Assembly: GCF_017654505.1 (NCBI RefSeq)
Contig: NC_054535.1
Coordinates: forward strand, 48,692,848 to 48,756,847
Direction: 5' to 3'
Source: Polyodon spathula
Lineage: Eukaryota > Chordata > Actinopteri > Acipenseriformes > Polyodontidae
DNA: 64,000 nucleotides
The notes beneath the pieces are model-generated. The model was given only the letters and a program-made list of their open reading frames with translations, had not been told where the DNA came from and did no database searches. A program made the translations under genes and the position numbers. Each line of letters begins with the position of its first letter. Within the stretch, counting starts at the first letter, position 1. Shown piece after piece: positions 43,783 through 56,178 of this stretch.

Positions 43783-44920
43783 CACTGAACAGAAATATAA
43801 ACTCAATGGGTGACATATCTGGTGAGTATGCAGGCCATGGAAGAACTGGGACATTTTCAGCTTCCAGGAATTGTGTACAGATCCTTGCAACATAGGGCCG
43901 TGCATTATAATGCTGAAACATGAGGTGATGGCAGCAGATGAATGGCACAACAATGGGCCTCAGGATCTCGTCACGGTATCTCTGTACATTCAAATTGCCA
44001 TTGATAAAATGCAGTTTTGTTAATTGTCTGTAGCTTATGCCTGCCCAAAACATAACCCCACCACCACCATGGGGCACTCTGTTCACAACGTTGACATCAG
44101 CAAACCGCTCACCCACACTACGCCATAGACGCTGTCTGCCATCTGCCCGGTACAGTTGAAACAGGGATTCATCCGTGAAGAGCACACTTCTCCAGCATGC
44201 CAGTGGCCATAGAAGGTGAGCATTTGCCCACTGAAGTCGGTTACGACGCCAAAATGTAGTCAGGTCAAGACCCTGGTGAGGACGACGAGCACACATGTGA
44301 GCTTCCCTGAGATGGTTTCTGACAGTTTGTGCATAAATTCTTCGGTTGTACAAACCCACAGTTTCATCAGCTGTCTAAGTGACTGGTCTCAGGCGATCCT
44401 GCAGGTGAAGAAGGCGGATGTGGAGGTCCTGAGCTGGCGTGGTTACACGTGGTCTGCGGTTGTGAGGCCGGTTGGACGTACTGCCAAATTCTCTAAAACG
44501 ACACTGGAGGAGGCTAATGGTAGAGAAATGAACATTCAATTCTCTGGCAAAAGCTTTGGTGGACATTCCTGCAGTCAGCATGCCAATTGCATGCTCCCTC
44601 AAAACTTGAGACATCTGTGGCATTTTGTTGTGTGACAAAAGTACACATTTTAGAGTGGCCTTTTATTGTCCCCAACACAGGGTGCACCTATGTAATGATC
44701 ATGCTGTTTAATCAGCTTCTTGATATGCCACACCTATCAGGTGGATGGATTATCTTGGCAAAGGAGAAATGCTCACTAACAGGGATGTAAACAAATTTGT
44801 GCACAAAATTTGAGAGAAATAAGCTTTTTGTGCGTATAGAAAATTTCTGGGATCTTTTATTTCAGCTCATGAAACATGGGACCAACATTTTACATGTTGC
44901 GTTTATATTTTTGTTCAGTG
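43783..44920 (-). mobile_element. Tc1-like transposon with TA target duplications, internally deleted
   Basis: The element runs from CACTGAACAGAAATATAAAC (43,783) to GTTTATATTTTTGTTCAGTG (44,920). TA dinucleotides flank both ends (43,781-43,782 and 44,921-44,922). The right inverted repeat extends inward for over 40 bases (ACATGTTGCG, CATGGGACCAAC). The left repeat is cut after 20 bases by a deletion that also removes the transposase C-terminus. The length is 1,138 bp instead of about 1.5 kb. Confidence 0.92.
43815..44638 (-). pseudogene. Tc1-like transposase, one frameshift and C-terminal deletion
   Basis: The minus strand encodes most of the enzyme. 44,375-44,638 has the N-terminal helix-turn-helix ('REHAIGMLTAGMSTKAFARE', 'STISLLQCRFREFGSTSNRP'). 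After a shift at about 44,370, 43,815-44,359 runs on as one open frame. It reads 'GLDLTTFWRRNRLQWANAHL', 'WRSVLFTDESLFQLYRADGR' (first catalytic Asp intact), 'VPHGGGGVMFWAGIS' and 'FQHYNARPYVARIC' (second catalytic Asp of the usual 'DNARPHVA' is Tyr). It ends 'YSPDMSPIEF' (catalytic Glu intact), where the deletion joins the left terminal repeat. It is a typical DDE transposase for cut-and-paste transposition, inactive because of the Tyr substitution, the frameshift and the missing C-terminus. Confidence 0.92.
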
Positions 44921-44922
44921 TA

Positions 44923-47401
44923 CATACTGTATGTATTACTTGTCATGACGCAAGTGCATCAACATTTGAAATTAACTGAATAAGTAAAGCAAAACAGTTG
45001 GCAAATTTATGTTAATAAACTATAATAATAAAGTAACTGGCAAACTAACATTAATAAAACTCAAGCAAAACAACACGGTCAAAAAGCTTAAATTGCTATG
45101 TACTATGAAATTAGTTCGCAGGCGTGTTTCACAATGGCAGAGGCAAAAATAATGGGTGTTACTTAGGGTTAACTTAAAGTTAATAAACTAACTGTCAGAC
45201 TAAATTAACATATCACCCCTGAACATGTTACAAAATGCAGCAGCGTAATACAAGACATGCACATTATTTAACAAAATGGTGAAGCAACTCACCAGAACAG
45301 GAAACACCAAATTGCTCGGAGACTTGTGTCTGATTCAGGTTTTTTTCAGGAGCTCAAACAATTTCCAACTTTGTGTAGCAAGAGAAACAGCGGTGCATTT
45401 TGCCGTTTGTTTACATGCCATTTTGTAGTGAGGAATTCAGAAATCAGAATACAAAACAATTCAATGATATGACAGCGGTTCTGGAAAGATTTTAAAAAAC
45501 AATCAATATCCCTCAAGACACTCGTGATGATGCTTTTTTTACAAAACAGTACTGTATCCGTTGTGAACGAATCACTGTCAATGCCAAGAAGGTGGAATTT
45601 TAATGGAAGTTCCTGTTCCTTTAGCTGGAGCATTTACAATGGGAAGGGTGTTCCCTTAGATGAAGTGTTCTCCTAGGAGGTGTTCCTATACGTGGAGACT
45701 ATTGTATTGTGCTTCCAACTGTCTAACACAATGTTGTCTACTTCATCTTCTGATGACTGAATTATTATTAATTGCTTATTTGGTTTTAACTATATGAAAA
45801 ACATTTCTGAATAGTGTTAAGAAAAGAAAAACTTCTAAGTGCATTAACAGATATGTCAAACAGTTTTCATTTATGCTAGCCTTCAACAAGCCACCTACAC
45901 TGAAGATTTCTTATTAACATTTTCATCTGTAAAGAACTCTTAGAGCCAAGGTCAACAAATATGCAAGTATTGATTTAAAGAATGTTATTCAATATGCTAG
46001 ACTGAGTGATATAAAATGAAGCCTATGGGGGAAAAAATCATTTTTGTTCTATTAATTTAAAAGTTAAATCTTTTGTGTGCGATTCCCTTAAACATTGCTC
46101 TCCAGGGTAACCATTTTAATTGAATAAAGATCAGCGACACTGACTTGCATTACATTTTGAGTCTACAATGCAGCTGTAATATAAAGCACAAACAGTATTT
46201 ATTGTCTGATGGGTCAGATGATTACAGTGCAAAGTATGATATAAGTTGAGTGCTTATTAACGTTAAAGAGATGTGTGTATCCAGCAAGGTTTGCCGACTC
46301 CTGGAGAATATGCTAGTATATTTAAGTTTAATAGACTCGACTTTCACAGTCCCCTTTTTTCCTCCTGATTTATGGTCTGTTTCTTCTTTTATGTACAATT
46401 CAATAAAAGTTCCCATGGAGAAAGGGGCTTTTAATTATGAAACAGCAGTGGGCAAGAATAATTCAATTCATACTTCAGAAAATGCTTTATCGCTTTGCCA
46501 TAATTTTTTTTTTTTTGAAAGTAAGGAATTCAAGTAAGGGAGCTGTTTTAAATCCACATTGTGGAAAAAGAAAATCTTCAAAGGGTTGTTACTTGTTCAC
46601 TCTACCAACACTGAGTTAGGCTGGAATGAAGGATTTGGCTCCTCTTAACAGCAAAATATTCAATTTTTGTTTTTTTGGTTTTGTTTTTTGTAGTGTAAAT
46701 GAAATGAAATGATAATGTTCTATGCAAGAGAACAGTTGGGAATTCCCAGAGCTTGCAGCTACCAGCCAAAGCAATCATATAATTTATTTTTGGGAGAATT
46801 TTGCTTTGAGCTCCTGGAGATATGAGAAAAGAAATTGTTTTGCCAAGAAATATCTTGCCAGCAAAAAGACTGCATCCACACGGTATATCTGTTAAATACT
46901 AAAGTTAAAAAATAAGATGTAATAATTTATTAAACATACATTCTGTTGATCTTGGTTAATCTGTAACATAGCATTTGTTAACCATTTGGAATGAGCAATA
47001 GGCTTTTCAGTATAAAAAGAAAGAGGGGGCTCTGTTTACAGAACAGTGATAATTTGCAGAATCTTTTTGTGAAACTAAAAACAAACTGTGGTTACAGAAC
47101 AAGCTGGTGAAGGCAGGAGCTCTTAAATTAAACACTGCATATTTAATCATTATTAACAGGGTTAATATTAATGAGTTTGTTGTTCAGTCAATAAACAACA
47201 CAGTATACATACAATATCACTGGCATGGTTATTTGAAGAGCAAATTACTTTAAATATTATTTTATTTATTTGTTCGACCTTTTCATTCTTTTTGAGATCT
47301 TTGCAATCAGACAGTGATTCTGGGTTCTAATGTTCTAATGCCTGAGCTGTTACATTTTCCCTATACCTGGATTTGAACATGTTGCAGAATTCCAGCTACC
47401 T
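44923..47401. other. Anonymous sequence, no gene seen
   Basis: A 95-codon minus-strand frame at 45,346-45,633 shows no recognisable domain. Nothing else stands out. Confidence 0.5.
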
Positions 47402-48224
47402 AAAGGCTTGGTCACATGGGCGACTTTTGTCAACGACAACAAGGGGACTACAGATGTTGCCAGTTTGTCGCCTCGTGTAAACACCCTGCTCAATAACCCA
47501 GCAACACATCGGTGGCATGTCTCCCACTTTAGGACGATATTCTATTTTTCATGTTTGATAGTAGTGTCACATGATAATAAAATGGTAATGTGGACACACG
47601 ATTTGGAAGTGAAGCGAATAGATAATTTTGCTTTTGTTTATTGATTTAAGAAATAATTACATATACAATAAGAAAATAAAAGGTTCCCGTAGAGGCCATC
47701 TGTTACTTTGTGTTTCCTTTGTTTCTATTTTATCTTATTTTTTTACAATAAATGAAAATAAAAGACAATAAAAAATAATATTTTTTACTCGTGAGGTAAA
47801 AAATAAAAAGGTTGTAATAGTTGTAACAGTTTACAAAAGAAATGACTATTTGTTTACAACATTTTAGAGAAAAAAAAATGTCATGTGGTTTGTTTTTTGT
47901 GCAAGTTTAAAAACAAAGTGATATTTCTTCATGTCTCATAACCCTGGGCCAAACCAAAAAATGTCTTTTTTTAAACTCTTCCTCATCTAACACTCATTAA
48001 AGCAGCGGCAGCAGCCTTCCTTCGCAGCATGTTTACGTCTTGTGACAAAAACGTGCATTATGATTGGTTTGCATTGTGTTGTTGCCTGTGTGTTGCCAGC
48101 TTGTCAACCGCATGCTTGCCTCTGGTGTGACCATTGCAAAATACAAGGTAACACATAGGTAACAAATGTGTTCCTTTTGTTGTCATCAACAAAAGCCACC
48201 TGTGTGACCAGGACTTTACAGAGA
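47402..48224. mobile_element. Non-autonomous DNA transposon with ~45-bp inverted repeats
   Basis: The left end reads AGGCTTGGTCACATGGGCGA then CTTTTGTCAACGACAACAAG. The right end read inverted gives AGTCCTGGTCACACAGGTGG then CTTTTGTTGATGACAACAAA. Inner segments also echo each other (GTTGCCAGTTTGTC and GTTGCCAGCTTGTC). The interior (47,600-48,000) is AT-rich with no transposase. The superfamily is not certain; PIF/Harbinger or hAT are candidates. Confidence 0.75.
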
Positions 48225-51200
48225 ACACACTTCCATCCCATTCAAACCACATGAAAATGTGACTTTTCAACTCTGCTGGCCCAACCTACTTTACATAATA
48301 CTAATAGAAGGGTGAGTCGGAGGTATTAACCAAGTTTAAAAACCATGTTGTAACATGATTTGAGTGCAATGTTCAAAGTCCGTTCAGTCCTAGGCAATTA
48401 GAACTTCTTAGAGACAAGCTCACAGAGAGGTACAAGCAGATCAAATGAAAAATGACTGACAAATAACTCAATATAATATCAACAGAAACCAGAATCATTC
48501 AACATAATTGTAAAGGGAAAGAGAAAAAAAGAAATAGAATTACATTTGAGAGTCCTTGCACTTAAGGTTATAAAGTTATTTTTTAAATTTATTTAATTTT
48601 TTTTACAAATAGAGGTTTTTTTTAGTAATCGTAAGATGTGACTAGCTGTTGCGATGGATACTTAGTCTTCCACAAAACACCTCCATGTCAAACACAAGAG
48701 AGCTCTCCTGCTATATTTTATATTTGCTGATACCACAAATGTCATTCCACGTACCCCAGTAATTGCCAGGATAAATAAAAAGGCTTTTTATTATTACCTA
48801 GATTGGTGTTATCCTGGCAGTAAAAAGAGAAAGAAATAAGCTTGAACTGTGATCTTTAGAGAGTATTGTAAATGTATCAGTACTGTACTTCCTCAGTCAT
48901 CTATCGAATCTGTATTTCTTTTATTCCATTAATTTAAGCTACTGACAACTAAGATCATTAAAGAATTAGGAAGGGGAAACAGTTCTCTTAAAAAGTAAGA
49001 AGTCTTATTGAATCAGTGATATAGAAAAAGTGTGGGCTGTCATTAAACCAGAAAAAGAAAATGGGAGGTACAATTCCTGGAAATTGTACTTCTTACATTT
49101 CCTCATCATAGGCACTATGCATGTATATCATAAGAACAAAAAATCACAGGGAATGGCATAGAGACCAAACAGTAACACTGTGTAATGGCACAAGAATAAA
49201 CACACTGAAAATAAAGGAGGGCCTCTATTAAAATGTTAAGAGAAGATCAAGTACCCGGGATAATATGTGTAAATGCCTCGTCTTCATTTTGGTTCCCTGA
49301 TCTCTTATGATTCATCTACTTCAGCCATTATGTGTAACATAATTGTAATGATCTGCCCTGGTCAACTAATCTTGTTAATTATCTGCATTCAGTGTTTGCA
49401 TTATTGTGCCTATTGATTGACGTCTTGCAAATATCACAATCCTCTACAGCTGTTGTTTCACCACAAGTTCAGTATTTCTCCACAGTGATGCAGACTGACA
49501 CTCCTTAAAGCAATTGTTTTAATGAAAATAAAATATGTGATATCATGTTTCTTTGGAAACTGCTCATTCAAGAACTGCATCGTAAATGGAAGTGCGTGAC
49601 AGATTGATGATACTGATGCCCTGACAAGTATGCATCCACCATCTAACCCCACTTGTTATACTCCTGCAAATCTTCGCTTATACCAGTGTCCATTTTGCAT
49701 ATATTACATAGTCAACCATGTTCAAAATGACCTTGTTCTGTTCTTTCATATGACAAGTCACTCAAAATGACTTCCATGTATTGACGTGCTGAAATGTCCC
49801 ACTATTGACTTGCCTCTAGCTTACAGGTACTATCAACAAGTTTTCTTTATGGAAAGCTCAGGCAAGTTAAATCAGTTTGTTTGATGGGCTCAATGATATT
49901 TAGAGTGAGCAAAGAAAAATGGTTCTAGGTAAATGGTTCCATAATACATTACATTAGTATGTAAAGTACATAGAAGAGTATGACAGCTGGACTGGCAGGA
50001 CTGTGTAATATCTTGTACCACCATAGCTGCACAGGAATCTGGGCTTAAAATGACAACTCTCCAGTAGCTGTTTATCTGTCAGTGAGAGCAGTGAATTGCT
50101 GCCTGTTCTTTTAATGATATTTAGAAACTATTTATGATGAATAGGTTTTCAAAGTCAGCTACATACCGATCTTTGTAAATTAGAAGTTCATTTTAACCTA
50201 TAACTGCAGTCTAAATGACACATGAGTCACTGTTCAAATGGTGTCTGTGACTTTTGATTTTTAAGTATATTTGATGAAGCTTTATAGGAATACAAATTAC
50301 AGCAGCTTTCTCAGTTACAGGAGGTTGAGGGAAAATGTTTTTCTTGTTTTAGTTTAAAAGCTGTGATTATTTGGTCTGAGTTATATGAAACTTTATAGTG
50401 CTGTTTTAGGCAATACTGTACGTACCAGTGTTCTATTGTATCTGGACCACTCATGTGAAATATGTGTTTCAAATCAACTACAGTCAGTCTGCATTATACA
50501 GATTTATTATAATGATATCCCAATGGTACCTTTTTAACTTATGCACAGTGCTAAACTTTTGCTATACCCTTATAGGAATGAGTTATGGTTGGACACTTGA
50601 TTTACACCTTGGTGAATCCCACAGATGTACAACCTCATAATTCTGTACCATTAAGTGTTTTATTTTGTGGTACAGCTGGAAAATAGGCACTGGCATCTTT
50701 TAGTGGAATATGCAAAATCCAGTCAATTAAAGCCCTCTTATGCAAGCAAAAAAAAAAATTCCATTCTATTAGTCTAATTTGACTGTTTCCATTAGCAGAC
50801 TCTTAAGCATTCTAATGCTAGACCCTAAACCTCTTCTGTACCTTCCTTGAACTAGACTTAACGTCCTTAAGTGTCTTTGGTCCTTATCTTAATATAATAG
50901 CTACTATTAAGTATTAAAGGACTCAGCATAACTGATAATTCACAAATGAGGCCATGATTTAGCCTGAATAGGCTGATACACACAGTAGTATTTTGAAGTA
51001 ACTGCCAAGTAGCTGGTAAAAGAACAATTCTTATCGATGACCACAGACAGGTGTTGTTTATCAGCCCTTTTTTGAATTATGTAAATGATTAAGGTTTGCT
51101 GTAAATGATCATTGTAGTGCAGACTCTTTTTTCACACAGTGACTGTCCCATTGGTGATTGCTATATTAAATGCATATACTGCATAACACCAAATATATAG

Positions 51201-51344
51201 CTGTAGCGAAAAACCTTTGATAAAATAAATCCTGTTGTCTGAAGAGAAAATCGTGTTTTTCAGTGTCACTTGAGATCCAGGATGCCTGCTTTAATGAATG
51301 GGTACATCTGTGGATATACCTTTACATCTGTAGTATATTTAAGA
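48225..51344. other. Anonymous sequence, no gene seen
   Basis: About 3.1 kb with no recognised coding or repeat signature. Confidence 0.5.
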
Positions 51345-51462
51345 AATAATCCACGACAGGGTGTGTGGTAAGTCAATTCTTACCGCATGCCCTGGATGCG
51401 TTGTGAGGCACCCAGGAAGTGTGGTAAGAATTGTCTTGCTGCACACCCTGGAGTGGGTTATT
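51345..51462. mobile_element. Short palindromic MITE
   Basis: The left arm AATAATCCACGACAGGGTGT then GTGGTAAGTCAATTCTTACC pairs with the inverted right arm, AATAACCCACTCCAGGGTGT then GCAGCAAGACAATTCTTACC. Arms are about 42 bases and the spacer about 32. There is no coding capacity. Confidence 0.8.
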
Positions 51463-52220
51463 TTGCTTGTAAAATGGCTAAAAAAAAATTTGAAAATAAT
51501 TACACAAACTGGCTTTTTTAAGGAAAAAAATAATAAATATATTATGTATCCTTCCACTAAGAAAAAATAGTCCCTGAAGACTGTTTGATTGCAACATTTT
51601 GTAAAATTTTTCGAGATGAAATGACATTTGTGAATTGAAAGCAGACTGATTTCCCACATCTGAGGGAGAATTTGGAACAGCCACACACTGCACTGGCACT
51701 CGAGGGAGGGGATTCCTAGTGTTTTTTTGTAGGAAATAATCCTACTTAAGGTTTTGTAGTCTTCAAGAGAGGCTTACCAATAATTTATGAGGCTGTTTTC
51801 ATACCAATGCTGGTAACTGGCATAATTTCCCTAGCTTGTAAACCAGCATTAGATGATATGTGGACTAAATGACTTCCATGTCAGTTTGTGCAGTGCTGCA
51901 GTCCTTCCCGTCCGCATCGAGCACAATAGAATTCTATACCAAACCCGACCTTGTTTAAAAGCCCAATGGTTGTGTCAGCAGAGAGCAGGAGAGATTTTAA
52001 ATTTGTTTTAAATAGGTTTCTGAAATCAGAGGGTAGTGGTAAGATGTATCTGTTGTGTTGAGTTTAAGTATTGCATACTCACTAGTCAGTTTTATAAGGC
52101 GCTGTTTAGTTTAATAAGTAGATGCCGCTGCTGCATATACAGTATAGTACATGCTGAGTGAGACTTGCGCTGTGATTTCTCAGATGGCTTTTGAATAGTG
52201 TTACTGAAACTGCTTGCCTC
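51463..52220. other. Anonymous sequence
   Basis: No coding or repeat signature. The 5' part of the following Tc1 element is not found here. Confidence 0.4.
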
Positions 52221-52225
52221 TGAGT

Positions 52226-52594
52226 TTTCTTCAATCCCATAGAACTTGTATGGGACGAACTGGACAGAAGAGTCAAAGCAAAGCTACCCACAAGTGCCCT
52301 ACATCTGTGGGAACTGCTGCAGAAGAGCTGGGAAGACATGTCGGGTGATTTCCTGCTGAAACTTGTTAACCGAATGCCTCGTGTTTGTGAGGCTGTTATT
52401 AAGGCAAATGGTGGCTATTTTGAGGAATCCAAGATTGAGACCATTTTCAATTTTCTTGAACATTGCTTTGATACTCCTTATGTTTTGTTTTGTATATGGT
52501 AACATTTACAGAAACGTATACAACGTAAAACATTGTCATTTATGAAAAAAAAACTCTTTTCCAGCAAGTGTACTCAAACTTTTGACCGGTACTG
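52226..52594 (+). pseudogene. Tc1-like element, 3' end with transposase C-terminus
   Basis: One open plus-strand frame reads 'FNPIELVWDELDRRVKAKLP' (catalytic Glu within NPIE), 'TSALHLWELLQKSWEDMSGD', 'FLLKLVNRMPRVCEAVIKAN' and 'GGYFEESKI'. It is the intact C-terminal third of a Tc1 transposase. It is followed by the 3' inverted repeat GTACTCAAACTTTTGACCGG then TACTG, with TA at 52,595-52,596. Everything upstream of NPIE is missing, so the copy is a 5' deletion derivative. It is a different Tc1 subfamily from the three others in the window. Confidence 0.9.
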
Positions 52595-52905
52595 TATAAT
52601 ATATATAAATATTGAATATCTCTGTTACCTACAGGGATGTTAGTCAGCCTGAGACTGAGGCCAATCAAAATGGACTGATCTAATGAAATCACATTCAGGC
52701 ATAGAAGAGATCAATACAGTACAGGAAATTAATAGGTAGAAAGCTTTTTTCTTATACAGTGTGTACATAGCATGGGCAAATACAATAAGAATACATCAGC
52801 TGTATACAGTCTTTCTGTATGGGTTAATACAAGGGCACAGATATGGGTGCTATGCTTACTGCACCATGAAAGCTGCACACAGCTGAAGATAGTTATGTAT
52901 TGTAT

Positions 52906-52909
<4 letters not shown>

Positions 52910-52941
<32 letters not shown>

Positions 52942-53615
52942 TTCCTTGTGGCAAAGTGGTTGATTGTGTGCAGGTACAGGTGATTACAGAACAGACAGAC
53001 AATTGTAATCCAGGCGAAAAGGTTTTGTTTATTTTTAAGTCCAGTGCCTGACGGCAAAACAAACAATAAATAATAATGGAGATTGGTAATACAGCACCGT
53101 GTATTGCTTAATTTATAATCCCTGTGTTTCCCCACAAATAATCATCCTGTTATTATTATACACCCACACAAAACACATACACAAGTCCGTTAGTGCGTGA
53201 ATTAATACTAGTGGTGCAAAGTTTTATTCGTGACAAAGGTGCAGTGTTGTCCGGTTTCGTGCTGCCCCTGGCGACAGCTCCGGTAACTGTCTGGTAACGT
53301 GCATGACAAGACGAGACAAATACAAACAAACAAAAACACAACACTCACGGCTTTCAATACCAACACACTTTTACTGTCCTTCTGGCTTTAACTCACTACA
53401 AACCAATGAGAAGGAACTGATTACGATTCTCCACCCCCCCTTATATGCTCTCACGCGGCTGCTACATTGTTTCCCTTCCAGGTCAATACGTTCTTGCAAC
53501 GGAGTCTCGCCTTTCTCCAGACTGACCGACTTCCCGACCTGGGTAAAGAACTATCAGGTAAGCCTGTCAAAAAAACTGTCCTCGCTTAGTACCCTCACAG
53601 GTCGGGAGGGAGAAT
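52910..53615 (-). mobile_element. LTR-like retro-sequence ending in a long A-tail (copy 2)
   Basis: Read on the minus strand it starts CCCGACCTGTGAGGGTACTA, homologous to the repeat at 1-165. It has a TATA-like GCATATAAGG at about 53,440 and AATAAA at about 53,215, and it ends at about 52,938 in 28-29 adenines (T-run at 52,909-52,937). The LTR-type promoter and the long 3' A-tail are an unusual pair. Possible readings: an LTR copied by LINE machinery, a composite of two elements, or a chance A-tract. Confidence 0.5.
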
Positions 53616-53649
53616 TACAACCAAGGTTCATTGTATTTCTGTCACATTC

Positions 53650-55033
53650 CTTCATGTGTTTTTTCTTAATTTAAGAAAGCCTACTTCCATGTAGTCTAAG
53701 TTGTTACTGAATTCTGATAGAAACCCGCACATGCTCATCCAAATGCATCCCCAAATTAATGTAGTAAATTGAGCTATAAAGGGCACTTACAATATATTAC
53801 CTATATCATGCAGGATTGTTGCTAATGAACTAGAGAATTTAAGAAAAACCTCAGAAGAGATGTTAGGTAAGAAGCAATTTCTTGTGAAAGTACATGTACA
53901 AAAGTAGAGCATATTAATTAAATATTCCCAAATGAACATAACTTTGTAATTACATTAACAAGCTATGCAAACCAGACCTAAATCAAATATGTAACATTTT
54001 AAGGTATTTGGTACCAGAGGACATTAAACCTAAAAGGCTTTACTAGTAAAACATTAGCACACAAATGAAGGCTCCCCATAAAGCTTATTGCTGCCCTTGT
54101 TTTCTGGAAAGCATTCATGTTGCAAACCTTCAAGCAAAATGCTAAAGAAAATATCATTATATGTAACAGTAATTCAATTATTGTTAAAATATGATATTTT
54201 GTGAACCACGTAAAATAAAATAAATCACAATTTTAAAAACTTGATTAGACAGCATTTATTGAGAAATGTAAATAAAAGGTCATGATTTGATTGTCAAGAG
54301 ATTATTATTGGTACTGTTGAACTGATGATGTGAGCCTGAGGCAGTATAGTAGCCAGAAGAAATAAGTAATGTAAGCACCCACAATACAGAGCCGCAGCAA
54401 GCTCCTGCTGTAAATTACTGTAGCTTCCAGTGTCCTAGTCAACCACTGAGGAGTGGGTGGAATTACCCAAAAAGAAGCCGCGTTATTGTGTTAAAATAAA
54501 CATGAATGCCCAACACGTATTAGAGGACTTAAAAGAATGCAAATACATTTCATATTGATTTTTTTTTCTCGTTTTCTGAAAAAACCAACTGAAGAACCAT
54601 GTGGTGCCTAGCAACAGAACTGACAGCTTTACTCACTTTCAAAAGAGAGGCTTTTATTTTCCAAATTGTAAAAATACTCAACATGAGTATGCTGGTAGGT
54701 CTTAGTTAAATTATAATCAAGAAGTGACAGTTAATCAATGAGAATTAAAATTTATTGTTAACATTAGCCACAGAAACTGCAACCATTACAAAGTCTAGCC
54801 AAGAAGTGACAAATCGAAGAACATAAAACCATGGAGTCGTTTACTTACAAAGATTTATTAAGATTACATTTATAATTATATTAACTAAAGTACCTATATT
54901 CCCTGCATTTAATATTAGACTAATATTGCAGATGAGTGTTAACATTGGTCAAGTTAACCTTTTTGTGCCTGCTTTTTATTTCTACATTAATAAAGTTATA
55001 AAAATATGATTTAATAATGTATTAATTACTATT
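53650..55033. other. Anonymous sequence, no gene seen
   Basis: No coding or repeat signature was recognised. Confidence 0.45.
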
Positions 55034-55255
55034 TGTGGCAGGGCAGGAGCCCTGGACATGAAGAGTGGGTTTTCTGTGTATATATTGTAAATAGTTATGC
55101 ATGTCAATGTATTGTAATTAATTAATTAAGTAACTGACGCACCTCGCTTCTGTGTTTGATTACCAGCTGCACGATCCTAATCAGTAGGTAGGTATAAAAA
55201 GCTCCCCTTTATTCACCTCAGGGCTACGGCAAAGCCAAAGCCAACTAGCTGAACG
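55034..55255 (+). mobile_element. LTR fragment, TGTGGCAGGGC type
   Basis: It starts TGTGGCAGGGCAGGAGCCCT, like the nested LTR at 35,674 read on its own strand. It has a TATA-like GTATAAAAAGC at about 55,192. The alignment is lost after about 55,255. It is the promoter half of an LTR. Confidence 0.5.
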
Positions 55256-55619
55256 TTGTCCACATAGATTTCCAAAAAAATGACAGCACTCTACTGTAGT
55301 AAAAGCTTGACAGACCGATTAATGCGTGCCAATTGCATGCATTAATTCTGCACCATTTTCATAATGTTCTGTGGTGGGACTACGTGACTATGTTTTGTTG
55401 CTTTCATTCTTGCTAGGGTGGGTGTGGGGGGAGGAGGGGAGGGAGAGGATCTTGTGGGATCATATACTGTTTTAGCTCCCTTTGTTATTGCTACTCTTTT
55501 TTCGCTTAGAGTACTCATATAATCTTGCTGGTTGCTGATCTGTAACTTTATTTTCGATACTCATGACTAATATGTCGTTGTTATGTGCAGGGTCTGAACA
55601 CACCTCATAAACGTATGAG

Positions 55620-56174
55620 CTGTCTTGACCTTGAAAAGAGTTGATATTGCCATGTTTCAAGAAACACACCTCATGTAGAAAGACTCAGGAATCGGGAAGT
55701 GACATAGAGCGTAGAATAACATATGTAAAGACAGTTGTTTCGGGTTAAAAAAAATAGCTTTTTGTTTTGGGTTTATGCACCAAATTCTTTTGATAATGGG
55801 TTTTTTGATTTATTGTTAAAAAACTAATGCATGATCTATCAGAGGTGATTTCAACGCTGTATGGGAGCATGCTTTGGATAGGATTGGCTTAGCAGAGTGG
55901 AGGGATCAGCTTTTAGCATCCACTGCAATACAGAGATTGGTGTTTGATATAGGTGTTGTGGATTTATGGCGTGTAATAAATCCCTCAATAAAAGATTTTT
56001 CTTTCTTTTCCCCAAAACATAAGTTATATTCGAGGATTGATTTTATTTTCGTATCGAGGGATCTTTTTAAAGAAGCTCACAATATAAATTTGCAACCGGT
56101 TCCTCTTTCAGATCACAGCTCACTCGTCTGTATAGCCACACTCCCGGGCTCTCACTCCTGCACCAGATGGTGCT
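55620..56174 (+). pseudogene. LINE AP endonuclease domain remnant
   Basis: It reads 'DIAMFQETHLM' (about 55,642-55,675), the N-terminal 'DI...QETHL' box with the catalytic Glu. After a gap come 'RGDFNAV' (about 55,845-55,860), 'DFSFFSPKHKLYSRIDFIFV' (55,995-56,050) and 'PLSDHSSLV' (about 56,100-56,130). The last two carry the Asp and His of the active site ('SRIDFIFV', 'SDHS'). In LINEs this enzyme nicks the target to prime reverse transcription. The segment between the first two boxes is mostly lost, with several stops. It ends at 'RWCFNP', where the MITE begins. Confidence 0.85.
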
Positions 56175-56178
56175 TTAA

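Noticed and set aside
45346..45633. 95-codon open frame on the minus strand
   Set aside because: Composition is unremarkable and no family resemblance was seen.
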